Source of the DNA: Streptomyces sp. NBC_00306
GTDB taxonomy: Bacteria; Actinomycetota; Actinomycetes; Streptomycetales; Streptomycetaceae
Assembly (NCBI RefSeq): GCF_036169555.1
Contig: NZ_CP108032.1
Span: 8,122,001 to 8,186,000, forward strand
Direction of reading: 5' to 3'
Length of the DNA: 64,000 bases
Shown: positions 33,564 to 42,494 of the stretch, piece by piece
Position numbering within the stretch: position 1 is the first letter of the stretch
Layout: the number at the start of each line of letters is the position of its first letter
The notes under the pieces: model-generated
The model's database searches: none
Told to the model about the DNA's origin: nothing
Seen by the model: the letters and a program-made list of their open reading frames with translations, nothing else
Program-made: the position numbers and the translations under genes

Positions 33564-34163
33564 ATGGCGCGGACAGCTGACCAGGCGAAACGAGCGGACC
33601 TGTTGCGCCGGGTCCGCGGATACGTGATCAGCAATGGCCTGGCGGATCTCTCGCTACGTCCGCTCGCCAAGGCACTCGGCACCAGCGACCGCATGCTCCT
33701 GTACTACTTCGGCAGCAAAGAGCAGCTCGTCGCCCAAGCATTGGGTCAGGACGAGGAACGACCTCTGCTGATGTTCCGCCGGGCTCTAGATGTCGCAGGC
33801 GCACCCCAAAACCCGGCAGATATGAGACGCGTCCTGGAAGAGATCTGGCGCCAGTTCACAGCACCCGACCGGCGCGACATCCTCCCCGTCACCTTTGAGG
33901 CCATGACCGCCAGCGTGCTCAACCCCGACCGCTACGGCCCGGTGATGCGCAGCCTGCTCACCGAATGGAGGCAGGCGCTGGCCTGCGCCTTCACCGGACT
34001 GGGCATGCCCAACGGCAAAGCCGACGCCGAGGCCACCCTCCTGGTCGACACTCTCCTGGGGCTGCTTCACGCAGCGCTCGCCGACGGCGACTGGCCCCGT
34101 GCCACAGCAGTCTTCCAGACCCTCCTCGACCGCCTCGAGCCCGCCTGGCACACCGCTGAGTGA
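33564..34163 (+). CDS. TetR-family regulator
   Basis: This 199-aa regulator begins MARTADQAKRADLLRRVRGY; its helix-turn-helix spans about residues 25-60 (LRPLAKALGTSDRMLLYYFG). The C-terminal ligand domain is Leu/Ala-rich (ATLLVDTLLGLLHAALADGD). The ATG at 33564 follows GAGGGGTG; a GTG one codon earlier is also possible. It is divergent from the RsbW-like ATPase gene with palindromic sites between, so it may control that gene as well as itself. Confidence 0.9.
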   Translation: MARTADQAKRADLLRRVRGYVISNGLADLSLRPLAKALGTSDRMLLYYFGSKEQLVAQALGQDEERPLLMFRRALDVAGAPQNPADMRRVLEEIWRQFTAPDRRDILPVTFEAMTASVLNPDRYGPVMRSLLTEWRQALACAFTGLGMPNGKADAEATLLVDTLLGLLHAALADGDWPRATAVFQTLLDRLEPAWHTAE

Positions 34164-35020
34164 AGAACATGGCTGCTAGGGCCGGAAGACGGCGACGGCG
34201 AACATGTCGCTCTTCGCGGGCCCGAACACGGTCACAATGATCCGTGCGATCCTCGTGCTGACGTCACGGTTGAGGCGCAGCGCCCGGTCGACGGTCGGCA
34301 CGATCTCCACCTGCGAGCAGCAGCTATGAGGTGCTGGAAGCGGTCAAGGTCGTGGTGCCCGGCGGACTCCTGATCTCCGACATTGCCGTCCTGGATGCGG
34401 CCATCGGCGGGCGATGCACGTCCCGGTCGCTGTGCTTGTGGCGGCGGAGCCGTCTGGCGTTCGTGTCGCGCATCCACTAGGCCGGAGTCGGGCTCACGAT
34501 GGGGCAATGGACAGGGATCCGGTTTCCTGGAGTTCCCCTGGCATCCGCGGCCTGGAGGTCTGGGAGGATGCGGCCGGTGGGGTCGGGACGCGTTTGTTCG
34601 GATGGGTCGGCATTCTGCCGCTCTCTCTGGTCGGCTCCGCCATGGCTTCGCCTGCCGAGTGGGCGTTGTGCAGGGCCCGCGAAGTGGGCGTGAGCCCCGG
34701 CCCTTTCCCTGTGGTCCGGGGCATCTGTACGGCCGGTTGCGGATTTCGAATGTTCGTGGGGCAAAGACGAAGCCCTGGACAGATGTGACGGCCGTCCAGG
34801 GCTTGGTCCAGCCACTCCGAAGTGGGAGCGCTTGGGAGTTAACACGGTCCAGTCTGCGGCCTGTCGGCTGTTGGGCTGGTGACCGTGGGCCGCGTGTCGC
34901 GCGACTGCGCATGTACTGGCCGGCAGTTCTCGTTTGAACCGTCAGTGATGCGTGCCCGGATCAGCGGTGGGCGGCTACGACACTCGTAAGGGTGAGCCTG
35001 TCGGGTGGGGAGGGGGGCAT
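34164..35020. other. Gene-poor gap
   Basis: No gene can be supported. A protein-like scrap at 34325-34425 (SYEVLEAVKVVVPGGLLISD) may be the remains of a gene. AGCCCTGGAC at about 34770 and GTCCAGGGCT at about 34793 form a hairpin. The remainder is without clear features. Confidence 0.4.
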
Positions 35021-35434
35021 GTGCAGGTGATGGGATTCTTCGGAACCACTGAGCGTGCTCTGGAGCGGTGGACGACGAGCGTGTGGCGGCTGCTGTTTCC
35101 GCCGAAGGGGCGGCAGTTGGAGGTCGTGGTCATACTTCACCGGCAGTGCGACGACAATGCATTGATCCTTGGGCGGCAGCGCGTCCTGGCGCCCAATGCC
35201 TACATTGTCGAACTGTTACCCGAGATCCACCGCCAGCTCGCGGCCAGCGCAAGTCCACTCGAACTGCATCTGGTGAACCAGGTGTGCCGGCATGCCGCAG
35301 AGCAGGGTTACACGTTCGCAGGCCCTGTGGCGGTAGACCTGCGCCCTGCGGCAGGCGTGACGCCTCGGTTCCGTATTCGTAGCCGCATCGCGCCCGCCGA
35401 GCCCCAGGCTCCGCGGCTGGTCACGTGGGCGTGA
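35021..35434 (+). CDS. Stand-alone FhaA N-terminal (DUF3662) domain protein
   Basis: The 137-aa protein matches the N-terminal domain of FhaA: MGFFGTTERALERWTTSVWR, then VVVILHRQCDDNALILGRQR, VLAPNAYIVELLPEIHRQL, and QGYTFAGPVAVDL with a final RIRSR. In FhaA this domain precedes a phosphothreonine-binding FHA domain and acts in cell-wall control through Ser/Thr kinases. No FHA domain follows here, since the gene stops at 35434. GTG 35021 (after GGAGGGGGG) is chosen over ATG 35030. Role without FHA unknown. Confidence 0.85.
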   Translation: MQVMGFFGTTERALERWTTSVWRLLFPPKGRQLEVVVILHRQCDDNALILGRQRVLAPNAYIVELLPEIHRQLAASASPLELHLVNQVCRHAAEQGYTFAGPVAVDLRPAAGVTPRFRIRSRIAPAEPQAPRLVTWA

Positions 35435-35562
35435 CCAGCAGACGATCGGCGACGACCGGTTGCCGAATGTCGGCGGCAACGTTCGGCGCCACACCTGCGG
35501 CGCGCGGCAGCGTTTCGCCGCAGAGAGGCTCCGAGGAACACCGACTGCCGTCTGGTCCGGGC

Positions 35563-36447
35563 TCAGTGCTCGGTGAGCATGCCCGCCCGGAGCTTCGCCA
35601 GGATGCGGTTCAGGAGCCGGGAGACGTGCATCTGGGAGACGTTCAGTTCGTTACCGATCTCGGCCTGCGTCATCTCCTGGCCGAAGCGCATCTGCAGGAT
35701 GCGCTTCTCGCGGTCGTCGAGCTGTGCGAGCAGCGGCGCGAGGGCGTGCAGGTTCTCGGTGAGTTCCATCGCGGGGTCGATGTCGCCGAGGATGTCGGCG
35801 TAGGCGCGGCCGCCGGTGCCGGTGGGGGCGTCGTCGCTGTCGGCGTTCGGGGTGTCGAGGGAGCCCGCGGTGTAGCCGTTGGCGGCCACCAGGCCCTCGA
35901 TGATCTCGTCCTCGCTCAGGTCGAGCAGCTCGGCGAGTTCTTTGACCGTCGGGTCGCGGTCGAGCACGTCGGACAGTTCGTCGCGGGCTTTGGCGAGTTC
36001 GGTGCGGAGCTCTTGGAGCCGGCGCGGGACGTGGACGGCCCAGCTGGTGTCGCGGAAGAAGCGCTTGATCTCGCCGACGATGTAGGGGACGGCGAAGGTG
36101 GTGAACTCGACCTCGCGGCTGAGTTCGAAGCGGTCGATGGCCTTGATGAGGCCGATGGTGCCGACCTGGATGATGTCGTCCATCTCGCCGTTGCCGCGGT
36201 TTCGGAACCGGCGTGCGGCGAACTGAACGAGGGAGAGGTTCATCTCGATGAGGGTGTTGCGGGCGTACTGGTATTCGTGCGTGCCCTCTTCGAGGGTCTG
36301 CAGCCGGTCGAAGAACACCTTGGACAGGCTCTTCGCGTCCCTCGGCGCGACCTTGCCGGCATCCGCGACCCACGGCAGGTCGCACACGGTCTGCGAGGCG
36401 TCGACCGTCGTCTGCTCCGTCAGGCTGTCGTGGGTGACGCTGGCCAT
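35563..36447 (-). CDS. SigB/SigF-type RNA polymerase sigma factor (copy 4 of 4)
   Basis: This 294-aa group 3 sigma factor reads PWVADAGKVAPRDAKSLSKV, region 2 DIIQVGTIGLIKAIDRFEL and YIVGEIKRFF, and region 4 IGNELNVSQMHVSRLLNRIL. ATG 36447 follows AAGGAAAG. It differs from copies 2 and 3 throughout and is on the opposite strand, so it is an older paralogue with possibly distinct promoter choice. No dedicated anti-sigma gene is adjacent; the nearest intact one is 2 kb away. Confidence 0.94.
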   Translation of the reverse strand: MASVTHDSLTEQTTVDASQTVCDLPWVADAGKVAPRDAKSLSKVFFDRLQTLEEGTHEYQYARNTLIEMNLSLVQFAARRFRNRGNGEMDDIIQVGTIGLIKAIDRFELSREVEFTTFAVPYIVGEIKRFFRDTSWAVHVPRRLQELRTELAKARDELSDVLDRDPTVKELAELLDLSEDEIIEGLVAANGYTAGSLDTPNADSDDAPTGTGGRAYADILGDIDPAMELTENLHALAPLLAQLDDREKRILQMRFGQEMTQAEIGNELNVSQMHVSRLLNRILAKLRAGMLTEH

Positions 36448-37076
36448 AGCGCTTTCCTTCCTTGTCTGCGGCGTGGCATCCACCGCTTTCCCAGACCGGG
36501 ACCCGTCATTCCGGTGACGTGGAGAAATACTGCACCACGATCAGCTGGTGCCGAACTGAACTCTCGGCGCACGGTTCGAAGGTGCCGTTTGCCCGGCATC
36601 GACGGTTCGGGGCTCACCGCGGTCCGGTAGGCGTGACAGCCTCGCCGGCAATTTGGCCTCAGCGAGGTGCTCGTCCGCATACAAGTTGATCAGCTGCTGC
36701 CGCTTGGCGGTGGTGAGGTAGAGCATCCGGTCGGCGAAGGCCTCGGCCGCTTACCGCGCCTGGGTGCGCTCACTCGACGCGGCCCCGACTCCCGGCCGTG
36801 GCCAAAGGCATCAAAGCAGCCGAAGCAGGGCCCCCACCCGCCCTCACCCAGGGGTCGAGTCTGCCACGGCGAACGTGGTCCTCTCGGACTCGTTGCAGCC
36901 CTGAGTGGTCGCACCAAGGACGCCGTCCGCAAAGCATGGGGGACAAGGACTGATCACCACATTGGTGCTGCCTCCTTGACCGGGCCACGGAAGGGGCCGA
37001 AGTCAGATTGGCGCGTTGCTGCTGTGCCGCGGCACAGCACAGTCCGTCGCGTTTGCTCGGCCGAGCGCCGAGCGCC
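36448..37076. other. Gene-poor gap
   Basis: No gene is supported. A minus-strand scrap at about 36655-36726 (MLYLTTAKRQQLINLYADEH) is protein-like but has no identifiable parent. Confidence 0.4.
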
Positions 37077-37088
37077 TTACTGATCGTT

Positions 37089-37555
37089 TCAAAATGAGGT
37101 TCTGAGTCGTCTCAAGCAGATGATGCTGCAAGCGAGTTGGAGTAGGGCGAGGTGCAGGTCGGCGCGTATCTCGTAGCGGATGCGGAGTCGCTTGAACTGG
37201 TGGAGCCAGGCGAAGGTGCGCTCGACGACCCAGCGGGTCTTCCCCAGCCCGGAGCCGTGGGTGGTGCCGCGGCGGGCGATCTTTGGTGTGATGCCGCGGG
37301 CCCGGAGGAGGCGGCGGTATTTGTCGTAGTCGTAGCCGCGGTCGGCGAAGAGCTGTCGTGGGCGGCTGCGAGGTCGGCCGCGTAACCCGCGGACCGGAGG
37401 GATGGCGTCCAGCAGGGGCATGAGCTGGGTGATGTCGTGGCGGTTTCCGCTGGTCAGGGTGACGGCGAGCGGTGTTCCGTGCCGGTCGACGATGAGGTGG
37501 TGCTTGCTGCCGGGCCGGGCCCGGTCGACCGGCGAAGGTCCGGTGTGAGCCCCCC
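37089..37555 (-). pseudogene. IS5-family transposase, 3' half
   Basis: This half reads GAHTGPSPVDRARPGSKHHL, then GTPLAVTLTSGNRHDITQLM, the second catalytic Asp in LFADRGYDYDKYRRLL, and the Glu in TRWVVERTFAWLHQFKRLRI, to stop at 37089. It lacks the N-terminal DNA-binding region and first Asp, which lie beyond the IS110 insertion at 39286-39628. Confidence 0.9.
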
Positions 37556-39285
37556 TAATCCAGTGCGTAAGCAGACGGCCCGGGACCATGCAACGCCCCG
37601 GGCTAGCTGCTCGCATAGGACAGCGAATGCCTGGATCCCCCCTGGCCGTCAAGGCCTCCTCAAAGAGCGGTATCGCTGTCCGTTGCGGGGTCCGCGGTGA
37701 TGACGCGGGCGCCGGGCTGATGCCTCCGTTTCCCCGGGCCCTTGAGGCTTCTGTCAAGAGCGGCGCAGCCCGGCGCCTCCGTGGTCACCGCGAAACTCGC
37801 GGGGCCAGGTCGGACGTTAATCGTCACGGCGCGAGCCCTCTCCAGGGTCGACCTCTTGTTCATCCGCGAGCCCGTGAGCTCTGCCGAAAGATCGAGCCCC
37901 TGGAGTTCGCTGGTGTCGCGAACGGCTACTGAGATGGCGGACCAACGAGTCCTTGGATTAGGGCGCCGCGTGACCCGCATGTGCTTGTGACCTGTATAGA
38001 CGGACGGATCTGGGAGGACAGCTTGACCGTGTTCTGTGGCATCGACTGGGCAGAGCGTCACCACGACGTCGCCCTCGTCGACGAAGCCGGCACTCTGCTC
38101 GCCCAAGCCCGTATCACCGACGACCTTGCCGGCTACCACAAGCTCCTGGACCTCTTGGCCGAGCACGGCGACAGCCCAGATGATCCGATACCGGTGGCCA
38201 TCGAGACCAGCCACGGTCTCCTGGTCGCGAGCCTGCGCACCGGCAGCCGTCGGGTCTTCGCGATCAACCCGCTCGCCGCCGCGCGCTACCGCGACCGCCA
38301 CGGCGTCAGCCGAAAGAAGTCCGACCCCGGCGACGCACTTGTCCTGGCGAACATCCTGCGCACCGACATGCACGCCCACCGGCCTCTGCCGGCCGACACC
38401 GAACTCGTCCAGGCCATCACGGTCCTGGCCCGAGCACAGCAGGATGCCGTCTGGACTCGGCAGCAGGTCGCCAACCAGGTCCGCTCACTCCTGCGCGAGT
38501 ATTACCCTGCTGCTCTCCTGGCCTTCCAGAGCAAGCAAGGCGGTCTGACCAGGGCTGACGCCCGCGTTATCCTCACTCTGGCGCCGACTCCGGCCAAGGC
38601 CGCGAAGCTCACCCTCGCCCAGCTGCGGGCTGCCCTCAAACGCAGTGGCCGCCTCCGCGGCTGCGACGCGGAAGCCGAGCGGCTGCGGGACGTCTTTCGC
38701 GCGGAGTGCGCCCGCCAGCTCCCCAGCGTCGAGGACGCCTTCGGTCACCAGCTCCTGGCCCTGCTCAAGCAGCTGGACGCCACCTGCCAGGCCGCAGACG
38801 ATCTCGCGGAGGCGGCCACGGCCGCCTTTCACCAGCACGCCGACAGCGAGATCCTGCTCAGCTTCCCCGGCCTGGGGCCCATGCTCGGTGCCCGCGTGCT
38901 CGCCGAGTTGGGCGACGACCGGGCACGGTTCGCCGACGCCAGGGCGCTGAAGTCGTACGCCGGATCCGCCCCCATCACCCGGGCTTCCGGCAAGAAGCGT
39001 TTCGTCGGCCGCCGGTTCGTCAAGAACAATCGCCTCATCAATGCCGGCTTCCTCTGGGCCTTCGCCGCCCTTACCGCCTCACCAGGAGCAAACGCGCACT
39101 ACCGGCGCCGACGCGAGCATGGTGACTGGCATGCCGCCGCACAAAGGCACTTGCTGAACCGCTTCCTTGGCCAGCTCCACCACTGCCTCAAGACCCGACA
39201 GCAGTTTGACGAACAGCACGCCTTCGCACCGCTCCTGTCACCCCCAACCGAGCAGGCGGCTTGACTTCATAGCCCCCTGAGATGT
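37556..39285 (+). mobile_element. IS110-family element nested in IS5 transposase gene
   Basis: The element is about 1.73 kb. It has no long terminal inverted repeats or target duplication, as usual for IS110. The boundaries are inferred from rejoining the host IS5 reading frame (VRALK to GAHTGPSP), so they are accurate to a few bases. It has a transposase gene at 38023-39264 and a long non-coding 5' end of about 465 bp (37556-38022). In IS110 elements this end encodes the bridge RNA that pairs with target and donor DNA. Confidence 0.88.
38023..39264 (+). CDS. IS110-family DEDD recombinase
   Basis: This 413-aa recombinase has a RuvC-like DEDD domain at the N-terminus (FCGIDWAERHHDVALVDEAG with D8, VAIETSHGLL, and KKSDPGDALVLANILR) and a transposase-20 domain with FPGLGPMLGARVLAELGD and SYAGSAPITRASGKKRF containing the catalytic serine. 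The start TTG at 38023 follows GGGAGG. A GTG at 37981 is in frame but has no ribosome binding site. The gene appears intact, so the element may be mobile. Confidence 0.93.
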   Translation: MTVFCGIDWAERHHDVALVDEAGTLLAQARITDDLAGYHKLLDLLAEHGDSPDDPIPVAIETSHGLLVASLRTGSRRVFAINPLAAARYRDRHGVSRKKSDPGDALVLANILRTDMHAHRPLPADTELVQAITVLARAQQDAVWTRQQVANQVRSLLREYYPAALLAFQSKQGGLTRADARVILTLAPTPAKAAKLTLAQLRAALKRSGRLRGCDAEAERLRDVFRAECARQLPSVEDAFGHQLLALLKQLDATCQAADDLAEAATAAFHQHADSEILLSFPGLGPMLGARVLAELGDDRARFADARALKSYAGSAPITRASGKKRFVGRRFVKNNRLINAGFLWAFAALTASPGANAHYRRRREHGDWHAAAQRHLLNRFLGQLHHCLKTRQQFDEQHAFAPLLSPPTEQAA

Positions 39286-39628
39286 CTTTGAGGGCCCTGA
39301 CATGGGAGCCGTCCACCGCGGCGTCGTTCATCTCCAGCAAGCCCGCTGCCCGCAGCTCTGCCAGCAGCACCTCGTGCAGGCGAGGCCAGACGCCGGCCTC
39401 GGTCCAGTCCCGCAACCGCCGCCAGGCCGTCACCCCGCTGCAGCCGACCTGTTCAGCCGGAACATCCCGCCAGCTCACGCTCTTGCACAACACGTAAACG
39501 ATGCCCCGCAGAGCAGCCCGATCATCCGCCGGCAACCGCCCGGGATACCGCTGCCGCCGAGGCGGACGAACAGGCAACAGCGGCGCCACACGTTCCCACA
39601 GGTCATCAGGCACAAGATCAGCAGACAC
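39286..39628 (-). pseudogene. IS5-family transposase, 5' half
   Basis: From GTG 39628 the frame reads VSADLVPDDLWERVAPLLPV, ALRGIVYVLCKSVSWRDVPA, GCSGVTAWRRLRDWTEAGVW and NDAAVDGSHVRALK, with the first catalytic Asp. It then runs into IS110 sequence at about 39285. The remainder of the gene is at 37089-37555. Confidence 0.9.
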
Positions 39629-39723
39629 CCCACAGATCCTGCCCACCCAACAGTCAACTGCCAAGCCACACAACGAATTTCATTCTGAAACGATCAGTTA
39701 GCCGCCATGTCAGTGGAGGGGGT

Positions 39724-40215
39724 TCAGGCTGCGGAGTGGGCACGAGGTCTGTCGTGTTCCTCGCCGGCGGCGGTGAGCTGTGTCCGAAGCCCTGCGAGAC
39801 CTTTGGCCAGTGCTCGGCGTTCGGTGGAGGGCATGCTGTTGATGGCCTGGTGGAGCATGCTCTCGCGCTGCTGACGGAGGCGTTGCAGGTGCCTTTTGCC
39901 TGCGGTGGTCAGGCGCAGGGTGATTTCTCTTCTGTTGTCGGGGCACGGGAGGCGTTCGAGGAAGCCGATGGCTTGCAGGCGGTCGCACATCCGGCTGACG
40001 TTCGGAGGCGCGGAGGCAACGATTTTGCACATCGCGCGCATGCGGATGCCGTCATCACGGTCGACGACGTACATCAGGCGCAGTTGCGCGGGAGAGGCGG
40101 GCGCGATGGTGTCTTTGGTGCGTTCCGATATCACGTCGAGGAGTTCGGCGATGCTGCTGGCCGCCTGCGCGGCCTCGTGGCAGATGCTGTTGGGGGCGGC
40201 GTCTGGCGCGGGCAT
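39724..40215 (-). CDS. MarR-family regulator
   Basis: This 163-aa winged-helix protein has EAAQAASSIAELLDVISERT in the dimerisation helices, SPAQLRLMYVVDRDDGIRMR, recognition helix APPNVSRMCDRLQAIGFLER and wing PDNRREITLRLTTAGKRHL. ATG 40215 is the start. It lies 26 bp outside the right end of the IS5 element, so its original downstream neighbour may have been displaced. No operator pair is obvious upstream. Confidence 0.9.
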   Translation of the reverse strand: MPAPDAAPNSICHEAAQAASSIAELLDVISERTKDTIAPASPAQLRLMYVVDRDDGIRMRAMCKIVASAPPNVSRMCDRLQAIGFLERLPCPDNRREITLRLTTAGKRHLQRLRQQRESMLHQAINSMPSTERRALAKGLAGLRTQLTAAGEEHDRPRAHSAA

Positions 40216-41027
40216 GTCTTCCCAGTCGGTGTGAATTTCTGCCCGGTGATCGGCCGGGCGATGGCCTTTATGTGGCGCAGCCCGGGCCGATGGGGTGGGC
40301 CGCTACCACGTTCTCCTGGGTCTTTGCGGTCTCAGCGGTGCCGGTGGGGGCGGCGCCGTGAGGTATTCGAGGGTACCGGTGAGGTCCGGGAGCCGGTTAA
40401 CATCCGGGCCGGGGCGTCCAGCAGCAGGTGTACCTCTGCTGCGGATGGACAGCCGCGGCGATGGCCACTCGTACGGTGGTGGAGGAGCGGAGCGCCGCCG
40501 GTGCCAGCGCTCCGCGGCCGGCCCATGACGGGCCTGCGAATGCAAGCCGTCGCCGACAGGCAGCGAACTCGCGGCCCGCGGCACCGAGACGGCGCATCGG
40601 CTCCCACTCGACAGCCGGAACACGGCGACGCCGGTCGTGGCGCGGGGACCCACGCGGGCTCAGGTGTCCGTCGGCTCGCCGTGTTGGGCGGGGCCTGGTG
40701 CGAGGGCGTTGAGCCATACGGTCATGTAGGCGTCTGCGGTGGGGGTGTGGCTTCCGGGCCGGTTACGAGGTGCCGCTTGCGGCCATTGATCTTTTGCCTG
40801 GGCCGGCGTAACCGCGGGGTGACCTCCATGGCGGTCGATGCCGCTGGGACTGACTGCATGCCCATGGGACGGCTCCCCGGACGGTTGGCACCGCCCGTGC
40901 TCGATTACCTCGAAGTCCGACACGCGAAAATCTGTGTCGGCTGGAGTAGACATTGGGTGGTGGTGTGGTTATGGTTTCTCTCGTAGCCGAGATCAGCAGG
41001 GCCCGGCAGACACGAACTGGCGGGCAG
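40216..41027. other. Gene-poor gap
   Basis: About 0.8 kb between the MarR gene and the CAGTA-rich tract. Open frames on both strands are Arg/Gly/Pro-rich and lack start signals or family matches. I see no RNA gene or mobile end. Confidence 0.45.
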
Positions 41028-41395
41028 CAGTATGTAGTTGCAGGGCGGTGCGGTGGTGGAGTTCTGAAGCCGGAGTGGTTGCAGGATGGCGACGGGGCTG
41101 ACGGCCGGACCGGGTGGCCCGCAGTGATCAGGGGCCGCCGTCAGCAGTACCGCAGTGGCAGTACCTGTAAGTGCAGTTCGCAGTACCCAGCAGTGAAGTC
41201 AGTGAGCAGTACCTCGGTGAAGGCGTCGGCTGCGGGCGCGCGCGCCGGGAGGTTCGGCAGTGGGGTTCTAAGCCAGAGCGGATGCAGGACGGGCGACGGG
41301 GCTGGCTGCCGAAGAGTGGCGCTACCGCAGGCCACTGAGCAGTACAAGTAGGTCGCAGTATCAGTAGTACAGAGCAGTACGCAGTATCAGCAGTA
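41028..41395. repeat. CAGTA-rich repetitive tract
   Basis: The pentamer CAGTA appears about eleven times, often as GCAGTACC, GCAGTAT or GCAGTAG. They form two clusters (about 41140-41210 and 41341-41395). The spacers also repeat: GTTCTGAAGCCGGAG at about 41060 and GTTCTAAGCCAGAG at about 41265 are each followed by a GCAGGA-GGCGACGGGGCTG-like segment. It lies 270-640 bp upstream of a MerR-type gene. It may be a regulatory array or an expanding repeat. Confidence 0.65.
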
Positions 41396-41610
41396 GGTAA
41401 GTGTTCCCAGAGGGAAGAACGGAGGAGCCAGGCGCCATCAGGATCGCCCGGGCAGAGATTTTGAGTCCGGGTACCGCAGGACATCGATAGTGAGGTGGTC
41501 TCCGGTCGAGCAACCGCGATCCCCGCATGTGCTGCCCTCTCCCGGGTGGACGTGCGGACACAGAGGGCCGGCGCAGTACCAGGGCCGGCAGATGGTGTAG
41601 CAGTTCCTTC

Positions 41611-41641
41611 GGGGCCCTGGTGCCAATGGCACCAGGGCCCC
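41611..41641 (+). terminator. 14-bp perfect hairpin upstream of MerR gene
   Basis: GGGGCCCTGGTGCC and GGCACCAGGGCCCC pair perfectly around AAT. The stem ends 25 bp before the ATG at 41667 and only about 10 bp before its ribosome binding site. It may end transcription from upstream or act as a 5'-UTR attenuator of the MerR gene. Confidence 0.65.
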
Positions 41642-41666
41642 TCCACGCGTTCCACAGAGAGGTGCA

Positions 41667-42005
41667 ATGACAGCAGACGACTCGCTCAGCCGTCTCGATG
41701 ACGACGACTACCCCGCCTACACCATGGGCCGGGCCGCCGAAATGATCGGCACCACCCAGAACTTCCTCCGCGCCATCGGCGAAGCCCGCCTCATCACCCC
41801 GCTCCGCTCCCCGGGCGGCCACCGCCGCTACTCCCGCTACCAGCTGCGCATCGCCGCCCGCGCCCGCGAACTCGTGGACCAGGGCACTCCCATCGAGGCT
41901 GCCTGCCGCATCGTCATCCTCGAAGACCAGCTCGAAGAAGCCCAACGCATCAACGCCGAACATCACCGCACCGCCAAGATGGCGAACCCGACGGCTGCGG
42001 CCTGA
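41667..42005 (+). CDS. MerR-type helix-turn-helix protein
   Basis: This 112-aa protein has a MerR DNA-binding domain at residues 15-80: YPAYTMGRAAEMIGTTQNFL, EARLITPLRSPGGHRRYSRY, QLRIAARARELVDQGTPIEA. A short coiled coil follows (ILEDQLEEAQRINAEH) and there is no ligand domain. It is the small, BldC-like-sized Streptomyces type. ATG 41667 follows GAGAGGTG. A strong hairpin and a CAGTA-rich tract lie upstream, both possibly regulatory. Confidence 0.9.
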   Translation: MTADDSLSRLDDDDYPAYTMGRAAEMIGTTQNFLRAIGEARLITPLRSPGGHRRYSRYQLRIAARARELVDQGTPIEAACRIVILEDQLEEAQRINAEHHRTAKMANPTAAA

Positions 42006-42129
42006 GACGCGCGGCTTGCCCCAGGAGCTTTGCGGCTGCCGCCCACATTCTGTCCGGTGTCGCTGATGACGCGCCGCCGGTTGGCTGCCGGGTTGAAGTC
42101 CACCCCGAAGCGCATGCACCAACCCGACC

Positions 42130-42494
42130 ATGCCGCCGTCGACCGCACGCGGTGTCACCGGCGCCGCCTACACCAACAACGACCTCAACGCCGCGACAGC
42201 GACCTCCCTCTTCGACATCGACACTGCGGGCGACCGCGTCTCCCTGCAGGCCCCGGCCAACGCCGGCACCCTCGCCCCCACCGGCAACCTCGGAATCAAC
42301 GCCGGACTTTCCGCAGGATTCGACATCTACTACTCGCCCAGACGGGCACCAACCAGGGGTACGCCGCCTTGAAGACGTCCGGCTCCTACCGTCTGTACAA
42401 GGTCAACGTGCTGGGCGGCCGGGCCAGCGCCTACGGCGCCTTCCCAGCAGGCCACCAGGTCGTCGACCTCGCACTGCCGCTGAACCAGAACTGA
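42130..42494 (+). pseudogene. DUF4394 protein C-terminal relic, frameshifted
   Basis: The first frame reads RGVTGAAYTNNDLNAATATS, LFDIDTAGDRVSLQAPANAG, then TLAPTGNLGINAGLSAGFDI. A frameshift near 42335 leads to GTNQGYAALKTSGSYRLYKV and HQVVDLALPLNQN and the stop. The repeated beta-propeller-like motifs (AYTNND, LxDxDT, ANxGTLxxTGxLG) and the terminal LALPLNQ are DUF4394. The N-terminal half and signal peptide are missing. Confidence 0.7.

Larger units (their letters stand above)
37080..39697 (-). mobile_element. IS5-family element interrupted by IS110
   Basis: Terminal inverted repeats CTGATCGTTTCAAAATGA (37080-37097) and CTGATCGTTTCAGAATGA (39697-39680) are flanked by a TTA direct repeat (37077-37079 and 39698-39700). 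The inside is an IS5-type transposase gene on the minus strand cut in two by an IS110 element at 37556-39285. Removing the insert would give an element of about 0.9 kb. The interrupted transposase should be inactive. Confidence 0.9.

Noticed and set aside
36541..36726. Minus-strand frame beginning MLYLTTAKRQQLINLYADEH as a gene
   Set aside because: Only the first 20 residues look coding; no ribosome binding site or family, so only noted within the gap.
41028..41395. CRISPR array in the CAGTA-rich tract
   Set aside because: No unit of 24-37 bp repeats at regular spacing; motif is a pentamer with irregular gaps and there are no cas genes.
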